In this document: positions 55,068 through 64,000 of the stretch, one piece after another
Numbering within the stretch: the first letter of the stretch is position 1
Layout: every line of letters starts with the position of its first letter
Origin: Acinetobacter piscicola
GTDB lineage: Bacteria; Pseudomonadota; Gammaproteobacteria; Pseudomonadales; Moraxellaceae
Assembly: GCF_002233755.1 (NCBI RefSeq)
Contig: NZ_NIFO01000011.1
Location: 62,001 to 126,000, forward strand
Direction of reading: 5' to 3'
Length of the DNA stretch: 64,000 nt
Position numbers and translations under genes: made by a program
Notes under the pieces: model-generated
Told to the model about the DNA's origin: nothing
Seen by the model: the letters and a program-made list of their open reading frames with translations, nothing else
The model's database searches: none

Positions 55068-56867
55068 TTACTCATGCAATACTTTATAAATCATTCTTGC
55101 CATCACATCGCCCAAACCCGGAACAAGCTTTAAATCATTTTCAGAAGCTTTTAACACGCCTTGGATGCCTCCAAAATGTGTGAGTAAATCACGACGACGT
55201 TTCGGCCCTAATCCGGGAATGGCTTCTAATACCGACCCACCACGGCGTTTATCACGTTTGGCACGATGTTTGGTAATCGCAAAACGATGCGCCTCATCAC
55301 GTACCTGCTGGATCAAATGTAAGGCTTTATGGTCTTCAGGTAATTGAATTTTAGTCCCATCAGTAAAATGTAAAGTTTCGAGTCCGGGTTTACGTCCTTC
55401 ACCTTTAGAAACACCGACCATAAATGCTTCAAGACCCAGCTCTTGCATGACTTCCATTGCCATGTGTAATTGACCTTTACCACCATCAATCAGCAGTAGG
55501 TCTGGGAGCATGGCTTTTTTATAACGGCGAGTCAGCGCTTGGCGCATAGCCGCATAATCATCCCCCGGTGTGATTCCATCAATTGCAAATTGACGATAAT
55601 CTCGCTTACGTGCACCGCCCGCATCAAAAACCACACACGATGCGATCGTCGCTTCACCCATGGTATGTGAAATATCAAAACATTCTATACTATCGATTGG
55701 ACGACCCGTGACTTGCTCAAGTTGATGAAAACGTTCATTTAACTCTAAATGATTAGCGAGCTTTCCTTTGATGGCATGCTGTACATTCATCTCTGCCAAT
55801 TCAAGCCACTCTGCACGAGTCTCCCGCACACTGTGTTTAACTTGAATTTTCTTTTCAAATTGCTGATGTAGCGCTTCTTCTAATTGTTTTCGATCTGGAA
55901 CGTCTACATTTACGATCAATTCTGTTGGCACTTCATCCGCCACTTGGAAATAGAAGTTCGCCATAAAGTCTGACAGCATTTGCCCTAAATCATCACCCAA
56001 CATATCTGGAAAATAACTCTTTCCACCGAGCATTTTGCCATTGCGTACATGCATGATCTGCACACAAGTCACGCCTGCTTGATATGCAATGGCCAGAATA
56101 TCGGCTTCACCTTTAACTTTATAAATCGCTTGCTGTGCTTGCACATCGCGTAAAAGTGCCATTCGATCACGATAAAACACTGCTTTTTCAAATTCTAAAT
56201 TTTCCGCAGCCTGTTCCATTTTTTGAATCAATTCCTGATTCAACTCTTTGGTATCACCATTTAAAAAACGAATCGAGTTTTGTACATCGTCATTATAGGC
56301 TTCTTGGCTAATCAAACCGACACAGGGTGCAGTACAACGTTTAATTTGGTATTGCAAACACGGACGTTTACGTTGTGAGAAATAACTATTTTCACATTGG
56401 CGTACATTAAATAATTTTTGTAAAACCAGTAAGGTATCTCGTGCATTATATGCACTTGGGTAAGGGCCAAAGAATTTACCAACTTGATGTTTACCCTTAC
56501 CACGCCCCGAGGCAATTCGTGGATAAGGTTTGTCAGCAGAAACAAAGATATAGACATAAGATTTATCGTCCCGCAACATAATATTATATGGCGGACGATG
56601 TAACTTAATCAGGTTTTGTTCAAGTAATAAAGCTTCAGTTTCTGAACGAACGACTAAGCTTTCTATATTATAAATACGTGCAACCAAAGCCTGTGTTTTT
56701 GGATGCTCAATGGTTTTGACAAAGTAGCTCGACACACGATTTTTAAGATTTTTGGCTTTGCCGACATAAAGTAACTCACCCTCTTTCCCCAGCATTTTAT
56801 AGACACCGGGAAGTGTGGTCATATTGGCTAAAATCTTTTCGATATTTTCTCGTGCGTTTTCGTTCAC
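55068..56867 (-). CDS. uvrC: Excinuclease ABC subunit C
   Basis: 599 residues starting with GTG. The nuclease of nucleotide excision repair that makes both incisions. N-terminal GIY-YIG domain ([20 protein letters not shown], about 20-40), Cys-rich segment ([17 protein letters not shown]), UVR motif binding UvrB ([15 protein letters not shown]), RNase H-like C-terminal nuclease ([16 protein letters not shown]) and tandem helix-hairpin-helix (about 545-595). Usually next to pgsA; here two small genes lie between. Confidence 0.97.
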   Translation of the reverse strand: MNENARENIEKILANMTTLPGVYKMLGKEGELLYVGKAKNLKNRVSSYFVKTIEHPKTQALVARIYNIESLVVRSETEALLLEQNLIKLHRPPYNIMLRDDKSYVYIFVSADKPYPRIASGRGKGKHQVGKFFGPYPSAYNARDTLLVLQKLFNVRQCENSYFSQRKRPCLQYQIKRCTAPCVGLISQEAYNDDVQNSIRFLNGDTKELNQELIQKMEQAAENLEFEKAVFYRDRMALLRDVQAQQAIYKVKGEADILAIAYQAGVTCVQIMHVRNGKMLGGKSYFPDMLGDDLGQMLSDFMANFYFQVADEVPTELIVNVDVPDRKQLEEALHQQFEKKIQVKHSVRETRAEWLELAEMNVQHAIKGKLANHLELNERFHQLEQVTGRPIDSIECFDISHTMGEATIASCVVFDAGGARKRDYRQFAIDGITPGDDYAAMRQALTRRYKKAMLPDLLLIDGGKGQLHMAMEVMQELGLEAFMVGVSKGEGRKPGLETLHFTDGTKIQLPEDHKALHLIQQVRDEAHRFAITKHRAKRDKRRGGSVLEAIPGLGPKRRRDLLTHFGGIQGVLKASENDLKLVPGLGDVMARMIYKVLHE

Positions 56868-57026
56868 AACTTACTCATGATTTATCGTTAGCATACATGA
56901 TGTAATGCTTTAACCTTGTTTTTCAAGTTCTCATTCAAAATATCAAGGCAAGCTTTCAAACATTCAACCACTTTAGGCACATACATCGAATACTGCAAAT
57001 ATCACCATAAAATATATTTCTGTGAA

Positions 57027-57446
57027 TTAAGCTTGAGCATTCTGGCCTTGCACCGCCTGACAAAATAGTTGCGGATTGCGTGGAGAAACTAAAATTTGTT
57101 TGGCTTTACCATCTTTTAAATAACGAATTTGTAAACGATCTAATGATAAAGCTGGAGAAGAAATTGAGTTATTGGTTTTCGAAATTTGCTGAATAGCACT
57201 GAATGGAATCACCCACTTTAAAAACATACAGCGGATCGTCAAAGTATCATTTTGAATAGAATAACGTGTATTTAAAACAGGCCACCAAATCACAGCGATT
57301 GTGAGCAGATACACCGTGGTATGCTCAGGATATTCAACCATTGTCCCTTTTGCATACATCGTCAGTAATAATTGCACAAGTAATCCTGTCATCGCAATTA
57401 AAAAGCCCAACACCCACCAATCAATTTTAGAATGAAATTTCTGCAT
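57027..57446 (-). CDS. Membrane-anchored PH-domain-like protein
   Basis: 139 residues from the ATG at 57446, with GGGGA before it. Two membrane segments (about 9-30 and 44-60) are followed by a compact strand-rich domain (TRYSIQNDTLTIRCMFLKWVIPFSAI...) of the bacterial PH (bPH_4-like) type. The conserved closing LVSPRNPQLF resembles the I/VSPxxPxxF signature of that family. Function unknown. Confidence 0.7.
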   Translation of the reverse strand: MQKFHSKIDWWVLGFLIAMTGLLVQLLLTMYAKGTMVEYPEHTTVYLLTIAVIWWPVLNTRYSIQNDTLTIRCMFLKWVIPFSAIQQISKTNNSISSPALSLDRLQIRYLKDGKAKQILVSPRNPQLFCQAVQGQNAQA

Positions 57447-57522
57447 ATTTTTCCCCAATCTGCATTCATTCTAACTGAAATTACAATCAGAATACTCGCG
57501 ATAAAAAACCAATTTTTGCAAT

Positions 57523-57548
57523 AAAAAAGCGTCCTTAGGGACGCTTTT
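57523..57548 (-). terminator. Intrinsic terminator of the 57572 gene
   Basis: Stem GCGTCC / GGACGC with a 4-base loop, flanked by A and T runs; T tail on the minus strand. Confidence 0.88.
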
Positions 57549-57571
57549 CTATTCAAAATCATTTAAAGCCA

Positions 57572-58195
57572 TTAGTTCTTTAAATAACGCTCAAAAGTTT
57601 CAGAGAAATCATAGTGATCAATCTCTTTAATACGCTGATTGGTATATTCTTCAACTTGATGTGCAGTTTGGTTAATAATTTCAGGTAAATTTAAAATAGC
57701 CTGTTCGCCTAACTCACGCAAATTAAACATTTTTTGAACATTTTCATTGCTTTGCAACAAGATATTACGCTTACGGTTGATTTCCTTGCAGGTTTCACCA
57801 ATGCTAAACAATGCTTTATACAAATCACGAATTTTCTCAATTTGCTTTTTATCAATATCAATAGAGAAATGTTGCTCGCCTAACTGAAACTTAATTTCAA
57901 CATCTAAATCTACAGTACCCGCTGTTTCCAAGAGTACATTTTTAATCGAATTATGTTTATATAAATAACGATATAAAGTACGCTTTTTACTCATTGCACT
58001 TTTACCATCTAAATGCATAAAAGCAACATTGGTAAAGCAATACTCATCTGTTTTACTTTTAATTACGAAGAAGATTTTTTCATTGTCTTCATGGAAAATA
58101 TAATCATCGATATCCGTTTTATTAAAATCTTGCGGTTCGATAATTGTCCCGATGTCACTGGTACCCATCATTTCAGAAGCTAAATTTTTAAACAT
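57572..58195 (-). CDS. PH-domain protein, YvbH-like
   Basis: 207 residues. The N-terminal 125 residues look like the bacterial PH (PF08000-type) domain: EDNEKIFFVIKSKTDEYCFTN, KRTLYRYLYKHNSIKNVLLET, VDLDVEIKFQLG. The C-terminal part is helical (about 128-200), like the oligomerisation region found in B. subtilis YvbH. No signal peptide or membrane segment. Own promoter and terminator suggest a single-gene unit. Role unknown. Confidence 0.72.
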   Translation of the reverse strand: MFKNLASEMMGTSDIGTIIEPQDFNKTDIDDYIFHEDNEKIFFVIKSKTDEYCFTNVAFMHLDGKSAMSKKRTLYRYLYKHNSIKNVLLETAGTVDLDVEIKFQLGEQHFSIDIDKKQIEKIRDLYKALFSIGETCKEINRKRNILLQSNENVQKMFNLRELGEQAILNLPEIINQTAHQVEEYTNQRIKEIDHYDFSETFERYLKN

Positions 58196-58273
58196 GTGTT
58201 TTTCCTAGTGCTTTTATCCATTATCACTTTAAATTAAGAAAATAAACGCCCAAATTCAAGTCAAGATTTGTTA

Positions 58274-58298
58274 TAAAAAAACGCCTTGAGCGGCGTTT
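58274..58298 (-). terminator. Intrinsic terminator of lpxO
   Basis: Stem AAACGCC / GGCGTTT with a 6-base loop; the minus strand continues with T. Located 15 bases after the lpxO stop. Confidence 0.88.
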
Positions 58299-58312
58299 AG
58301 TGATTTTAATTT

Positions 58313-59257
58313 TTAAAATAGCTTTTGAAAAAAAGCAATGATTTGTGACATATAAGGTCGTATAAAAATCAGGAAGAAAATCCCGAGCATCAAGAACCAT
58401 TTTAGGAAGTAATACAGCTGACGATTGGTTTTCTTCAATGCCTTGGCTTTAATACGAATTTGATAAACATAACCAAAGACTTTATTTAAGCCACCTGTTT
58501 GATCACCCGCCTCATTTGGAGAACTTGCTGCAGTCATCACTTTTTTACCAAACCAATGATTAAAGCGTTCCATCAATTTTGTTTTTAATGGGCGTTCTAC
58601 GTCAGCAAAGAAAATGATACGGTTTTGATCGGTTGTGTTTTCAGCATAATGAATATAAGTTTCATCAAAGACCACACTTTCACCATCACGCCATGAATAA
58701 CGCTGACCATCGACATCGATAAAACAACGGTCATCATTTGGGGTTAAAAGTCCTAAATGATAACGCAATGAACCTGCATATGGATCACGATGACGTACTA
58801 AGCGGCTATCAGGTGCAAGCTCCGTGAACATTGCCGCTTTAATGGTAGGCAAAGTTTTAAGTAATGCTGTGGTTTTTGGGCATAATTCAGCAGCTGAAGG
58901 ATGTGCAGAGTCATACCATTTTAGATAAAAACGTTTCCAACCTGTTTTAAAGAAAGAATTAAAGCCTAGATCATCATAAGTACTCGACGCTTTGATTCCA
59001 CCTTGAGTATATAAAGCTTTGGCTTCATCACGAATCATTTCCCAGTTTTCATCCAAGACTTTTAAATCTTTGAAATATTGTGTGTCGATATAAGGTTGAT
59101 TCGGCACTTTTGAAAACATATACATGAGGAAATTAATCGGCGCAAGAATCGTAGAATGGTCAAAAAATTGACGATAAAACGAATGGCGGACTTTACCGCG
59201 ATTTTGGATATACAAAGCTGAAATCACAAAAATCGCCAATATGATCCATTTAATCAT
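58313..59257 (-). CDS. lpxO: Lipid A hydroxylase LpxO-like (aspartyl/asparaginyl beta-hydroxylase family)
   Basis: 314 residues. Membrane segment at the N terminus (1-16) and another near the C terminus (about 283-305) place the Fe(II)/2-oxoglutarate domain at the inner membrane. Iron ligands His156 and Asp158 (VRHRDPYAGSLRYHLGL) and His203 (YIHYAEN), with Arg213 likely for 2-oxoglutarate. The length and two-anchor layout match LpxO, which 2-hydroxylates a lipid A acyl chain and alters resistance to antimicrobial peptides. The family also contains protein hydroxylases, so activity is inferred. Confidence 0.87.
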   Translation of the reverse strand: MIKWIILAIFVISALYIQNRGKVRHSFYRQFFDHSTILAPINFLMYMFSKVPNQPYIDTQYFKDLKVLDENWEMIRDEAKALYTQGGIKASSTYDDLGFNSFFKTGWKRFYLKWYDSAHPSAAELCPKTTALLKTLPTIKAAMFTELAPDSRLVRHRDPYAGSLRYHLGLLTPNDDRCFIDVDGQRYSWRDGESVVFDETYIHYAENTTDQNRIIFFADVERPLKTKLMERFNHWFGKKVMTAASSPNEAGDQTGGLNKVFGYVYQIRIKAKALKKTNRQLYYFLKWFLMLGIFFLIFIRPYMSQIIAFFQKLF

Positions 59258-59785
59258 ACAGCACTCTTTATTTTGACAGAGGAGAATTCGGGTTAATCAT
59301 TTCGCTGAGCACCATTATCAATGCTCAGTTTTCTCAAATTCTATCAAAACCCACCATAAAAATGCCAATTTATCAGATAAAATTCTGTGTTTTATATCGT
59401 TAACAATCTGAGATAAAACAAAGCGCTCCTCTATAAAGCTGTACCTATTATTTTTCTATATTGACCAAAATGACTAAACCCACTTTTCCTGAGGTCACTT
59501 GAAATTGATAAAAACAGCCTCATTAGTAAAAAGGTCATTATTTTAAAATATCAAATTAAACATAGACTTCATCTGATTTTTAAAATGAATAGTGCATTTG
59601 AGCTACGATACATTTGGTGCATACAACATAAAAATTGATGACCCTTGCGTCACGGCTTGATACAACTTGTTATGTTCTTTTTAGATATAGTTATCGTAAG
59701 ATTAGTGAAGTCGAAATGTGTGCGGGAATTGCATACACACTTCAAAACATCAATTTAGAAGTCCTCCACAAAAGGAGATCAGGGC
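59258..59785. other. Divergent intergenic region, lpxO / fadBA
   Basis: 528 AT-rich bases without a credible gene. A small frame at 59635-59853 runs into fadB and looks accidental. The fadBA promoter should be in the last 150 bases; TTGATA (59657-59662) is a possible -35 but no well-spaced -10 stands out. I see no clear FadR- or PsrA-type palindrome. Confidence 0.5.
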
Positions 59786-61939
59786 ATGATCCACGCTGGC
59801 AATGCCATTACCGTCCAAATGCTTGCGGACGGAATTGCAGAATTCCGCTTTGACTTACAAGGTGAGTCGGTTAACAAATTCAACCGTGCAACGATTGAAG
59901 ACTTTAAAGCTGCTATTGAAGCTGTAAAAAATAACAGCGAAGTGAAAGGCTTAATCGTTACTTCTGGTAAATCTACATTTATCGTCGGCGCGGATATCAC
60001 TGAATTCGGTGAAAACTTCAAACAAGGCGAAAGTGCAATTGTTGAATGGGCAATGCCTGTTCACGATATTTTCAATGCATTTGAAGATTTAGAGGTTCCT
60101 AAAGTTGCTGCGATCAATGGTATTGCATTGGGCGGCGGTTTTGAAATGTGTCTAGTATGTGACTACCGTGTCATGTCTACGGCTGCAACTGTAGGTTTAC
60201 CTGAAGTTAAACTTGGGATCATTCCTGGTTTCGGTGGTACAGTTCGTTTGAGCCGTGTAATCGGTATCGACAATGCTGTTGAGTGGATTGCAACTTCTGC
60301 AAACAAACGTCCAGATGCCGCGCTAAAAGATGGCGCTGTAGATGCTGTTGTTGCACCTGAGCAATTACAAGCTGCTGCAATTGACCTTGTTAAGCAAGCA
60401 ATTGCTGGTCGTTTAGACTGGAAAGCAAAACGTCAAGAAAAATTAGAGCCTGTTAAATTAGACATGCTTGAACAAATGATGGCGTTCAACTCTTCTAAAG
60501 GCGTGATTCTTGCGAAAGCAAATCCTGCACAATACCCTGCTCCAAAACTTCTTCTTGATTCACTTCAAGCAGGTGTAAGCTTAAACCGTGACGGCGCATT
60601 AAAAGCTGAAGCTGAAGCTTTTGCTAAAGCAGCGATCACGCCTCAAGCAGGTGCATTGATCGGCTTATTCATCAACGATCAAGTTGTGAAAAAAGCGTCT
60701 AAAAAGCATGAAAAAGGTGCACATCCAGTAAACCAAGCTGCTGTACTTGGCGCGGGTATCATGGGTGGCGGTATTGCTTACCAAGCGGCGAGCAAAGGTA
60801 CGCCAATTATCATGAAAGATATTGGTAATCCGCAACTTGCTTTGGGTATGAAAGAAGCAAATGGTTTACTCACCAAACAAGTTGAACGTAAGAAGATGAC
60901 ACCTGCAAAAATGGGTGAAACTCTTGCGCGTATCCGTCCTACTTTAAGCTACGATGAGTTTAAAGAAGTGGATATCGTGATTGAAGCTGTTACAGAGAAC
61001 CCGAAAGTTAAGGGTATCGTACTTGCTGAAACTGAGAAAAATGTTCGTGACAACACGATCATTGCTTCAAATACATCTACGATTTCAATCACTCGTTTAG
61101 CTGAAAACCTACAACGCCCTGAAAACTTTGTTGGTATGCACTTCTTCAACCCAGTTCACATGATGCCGCTTGTAGAAGTGATTCGTGGTGAAAAAACATC
61201 TGAAGAAGCGATTGCAACAACTGTGGTTCTTGCTCAGAAAATGGGTAAAACACCAATCGTTGTTAACGACTGTCCAGGCTTCCTTGTAAACCGTGTATTG
61301 TTCCCTTACTTTGGTGCGTTTGACCTTCTTCTTAAAGATGGCGCTGACTTCCAACAAGTGGATAAAGTCATGGAGAAATTCGGTTGGCCTATGGGCCCTG
61401 CATACTTGATCGATGTTGTTGGTATCGATACAGGTGTTCATGGCGCAGAAGTGATGGCTGAAGGTTTCCCAGACCGCATGAAGCCAGACTTCAAAGGTGC
61501 GATCGAAATCATGTATGAAAACAAACGTCTTGGTCAAAAGAATGACGTTGGTTTCTACAAGTACGAGCTTGATCGTAAAGGTAAAAAGGCAAAAACTGTT
61601 GATCCAACTGCGTATGAACTTGTTGCAACTATGGCAACAACTGAAAAACACGAGTTTGATGCACAAGAAATCATTGATCGTATGATGCTTGCTTTCTGTA
61701 ACGAAACAGTTCGTTGCTTAGAAGACAACATCGTTGATACTGCTTCTGAAGCAGATATGGCGATGATCATGGGTGTTGGTTTCCCTCCATTCCGTGGTGG
61801 TCCATGCCGTTACATCGACCAAACAGGTGTAGCTGAGTATGTTGCGCTTTGCGACAAATACGCACACTTAGGTAAGGCTTATGAAGCGCCACAAATGTTG
61901 CGTGACATGGCTGCTAACAACAAAAAATTCTACGGTTAA
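59786..61939 (+). CDS. fadB: Fatty acid oxidation complex subunit alpha FadB
   Basis: 717 residues; AAAGGAG eight bases before the ATG. Four activities of beta-oxidation: enoyl-CoA hydratase/isomerase in the N-terminal half ([21 protein letters not shown] oxyanion hole, [19 protein letters not shown]) and 3-hydroxyacyl-CoA dehydrogenase in the C-terminal half (NAD loop [13 protein letters not shown] near residue 321, [14 protein letters not shown], and [14 protein letters not shown]). With FadA it forms the alpha2-beta2 complex. The genes are 12 bases apart. Confidence 0.98.
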   Translation: MIHAGNAITVQMLADGIAEFRFDLQGESVNKFNRATIEDFKAAIEAVKNNSEVKGLIVTSGKSTFIVGADITEFGENFKQGESAIVEWAMPVHDIFNAFEDLEVPKVAAINGIALGGGFEMCLVCDYRVMSTAATVGLPEVKLGIIPGFGGTVRLSRVIGIDNAVEWIATSANKRPDAALKDGAVDAVVAPEQLQAAAIDLVKQAIAGRLDWKAKRQEKLEPVKLDMLEQMMAFNSSKGVILAKANPAQYPAPKLLLDSLQAGVSLNRDGALKAEAEAFAKAAITPQAGALIGLFINDQVVKKASKKHEKGAHPVNQAAVLGAGIMGGGIAYQAASKGTPIIMKDIGNPQLALGMKEANGLLTKQVERKKMTPAKMGETLARIRPTLSYDEFKEVDIVIEAVTENPKVKGIVLAETEKNVRDNTIIASNTSTISITRLAENLQRPENFVGMHFFNPVHMMPLVEVIRGEKTSEEAIATTVVLAQKMGKTPIVVNDCPGFLVNRVLFPYFGAFDLLLKDGADFQQVDKVMEKFGWPMGPAYLIDVVGIDTGVHGAEVMAEGFPDRMKPDFKGAIEIMYENKRLGQKNDVGFYKYELDRKGKKAKTVDPTAYELVATMATTEKHEFDAQEIIDRMMLAFCNETVRCLEDNIVDTASEADMAMIMGVGFPPFRGGPCRYIDQTGVAEYVALCDKYAHLGKAYEAPQMLRDMAANNKKFYG

Positions 61940-61951
61940 GGAGCAACGTGA

Positions 61952-63124
<1,173 letters not shown>

Positions 63125-63146
63125 GATTTAAATACGTGAGAAAAAG

Positions 63147-63168
63147 AACCCCGCTTATTGCGGGGTTT
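63147..63168. terminator. Bidirectional terminator shared by fadA and the unknown gene
   Basis: Stem AACCCCGC / GCGGGGTT, 8 bp, loop TTATT. The T run after it on the plus strand stops fadA transcription. The stop codon of the convergent gene (TAA, 63155-63157) lies within the loop, so the last codons of that gene form one arm. Confidence 0.9.
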
Positions 63169-64000
63169 CTTTATACTTATCAATCTCTACAATTAATTTC
63201 TGATATAAACCCTTATATTCTTTGACATTGACTAAATCATTTTTCCTATTTGCGACATAGGCGCTTAATTTATCTAAATCTAAAAGTGTAATATCATTAT
63301 TTATATTTTGATAAGGAGATAAAATATCTAGCTCATCTAAATACTCTTGATGCTTAAAGAGAAGTTTTTCGAATTCTTTTAATAAAGCCAATTTATCATC
63401 ACTATTATTCAAATACTGTATTGTAGGGCTAGATTCCATATCATAAGCATTTTGCCTTCTTAGGTTCAACCATAGACTTTGAAACACATTGTTATCTTCT
63501 TCATAATTATAATATAAATTCCTTTTATCCCAAACTAAACCATTATAATTATTATTAGGTTCGTTAGATTTACTATAAAATTTAAAGCCAATTGTATCAG
63601 GATAGCGATATGGGTTTTCTGATGACCTTAAGTCATAAATATTATATTTATGTAAACAGCAAAAGTTGTTCAAAGAATACAGCATTATTTCATCAAAATA
63701 TTGTTTGCTCTCTAAAACAATATAATCATTAAATAATTTCATCAGATTATTTTTTTTAATTTGATAATCTTCAGAGTTTCTGCTTAAGTCAATCACATAA
63801 AATCCTTCTTGGCTTAAAATATCTTGTACTTGATATCCATTTATGACTTGAGTACTCCATTCCTCAGATAAATCATAATCAATATTATAATCAGCACAAT
63901 AAGTTAATTTTAAAAGATCAATTTCAAATGTTTTAATTTTTGAAATATGTTTTTCAAATAGTTCTTTTAAATAATCTGCATGCTTATTCTCAAACTCAAA
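63155..64000 (-). CDS. Unidentified AT-rich gene, C-terminal part (cut by window edge)
   Basis: The frame is open from the window edge to the stop at 63155, 281 codons, with no stop; a GTG at 63794-63796 is internal, not the likely start. I do not recognise a family. The product is rich in Asn, Tyr, Asp, Leu and Lys. It shows mostly helical charged stretches (KLALLKEFEKLLFKHQEYL, YKGLYQKLIVEIDKY) and a central region with many Asn and Tyr. No signal peptide can be judged. Its base composition is more AT-rich than the housekeeping genes around it, which often marks recently acquired genes such as immunity or defence proteins; that is only a hint. Confidence 0.6.
   Translation of the reverse strand, partial: FEFENKHADYLKELFEKHISKIKTFEIDLLKLTYCADYNIDYDLSEEWSTQVINGYQVQDILSQEGFYVIDLSRNSEDYQIKKNNLMKLFNDYIVLESKQYFDEIMLYSLNNFCCLHKYNIYDLRSSENPYRYPDTIGFKFYSKSNEPNNNYNGLVWDKRNLYYNYEEDNNVFQSLWLNLRRQNAYDMESSPTIQYLNNSDDKLALLKEFEKLLFKHQEYLDELDILSPYQNINNDITLLDLDKLSAYVANRKNDLVNVKEYKGLYQKLIVEIDKYKETPQ

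Noticed and set aside
59635..59853. Small plus-strand frame ahead of fadB
   Set aside because: No ribosome site, unconserved-looking product, and it runs out of frame into the fadB start.
61109..61666. Long open frame antisense to fadB
   Set aside because: It lies wholly within a highly conserved gene; its product is rich in Cys, His and Phe in the manner of shadow frames, with no ribosome site.

Overview
The window looks like chromosomal DNA of an Acinetobacter (Moraxellaceae, Gammaproteobacteria). It is AT-rich. The evidence is protein content and gene order: the competence/pilus cluster fimT-pilV-pilW(comB)-pilX-pilY1(comC)-comE-comF; a pilin locus next to a pilin-specific O-oligosaccharyltransferase; a lipase gene preceded by its foldase; and a SpoT whose synthetase domain has decayed. 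The species cannot be fixed from the sequence. I see no insertion sequence, prophage, integron or CRISPR array. The region reads as core genome with a few unusual local features.

Layout. 1-3.7 kb: start of truB, then lipase foldase and two paralogous secreted lipases. 3.7-6 kb: ribosome operon rpsP-rimM-trmD-rplS (minus). 6.1-13.7 kb: minor-pilin and tip-adhesin operon for type IV pili and DNA uptake (minus). 13.8-18.7 kb: ispH, then gmk, rpoZ, spoT and ridA. 18.8-19.9 kb: iron pair bfd and a bacterioferritin-like gene, with a candidate Fur-controlled promoter. 19.9-22.7 kb: two tandem major-type pilins and their glycosyltransferase. 22.9-25.3 kb: lemA and two TPM-domain genes. 25.6-30.8 kb: rimP-nusA-infB-rbfA. 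31.0-32.4 kb: a tandem array of eight intact initiator tRNA-Met genes, one degenerate copy and tRNA-Leu(GAG). 32.4-33.6 kb: secG and tpiA. 33.9-38.3 kb: pilB-pilC-pilD-coaE. 38.4-44.9 kb: EamA transporter, rlmB, ppnP, a TPR-glycosyltransferase-like protein, recN, yqgE and ruvX. 45-48.4 kb: an FUSC/DUF1656/HlyD efflux operon. 49-50.9 kb: an IclR regulator and a flavodoxin-fold quinone reductase. 50.9-59.3 kb: alkB-like gene, an unidentified gene, pgsA, a thioesterase, a DOPA-dioxygenase-family gene, uvrC, two PH-domain genes and lpxO. 59.8-63.1 kb: fadBA. 63.2 kb to the edge: an AT-rich unidentified gene cut by the window.

How the parts fit. Three separate loci supply a nearly complete type IV pilus for twitching and natural transformation. 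PilB, PilC and PilD give the assembly ATPase, platform and prepilin peptidase. The com operon gives the priming and tip complex. The pilin locus gives the fibre and its glycosylation. A second theme is translation initiation: initiator tRNA, IF2, NusA, RimP and RbfA lie together, as in many gammaproteobacteria, but with the initiator tRNA gene greatly amplified. A third is iron storage: Bfd releases iron from bacterioferritin, while the neighbouring bacterioferritin-like subunit keeps the haem ligand but has lost most ferroxidase ligands.

The observations I rate highest are the eightfold initiator-tRNA array with patterned spacers, the ferroxidase-deficient bacterioferritin, the tandem pilins of which one lacks the C-terminal disulfide cysteines, and the SpoT with a decayed synthetase domain.
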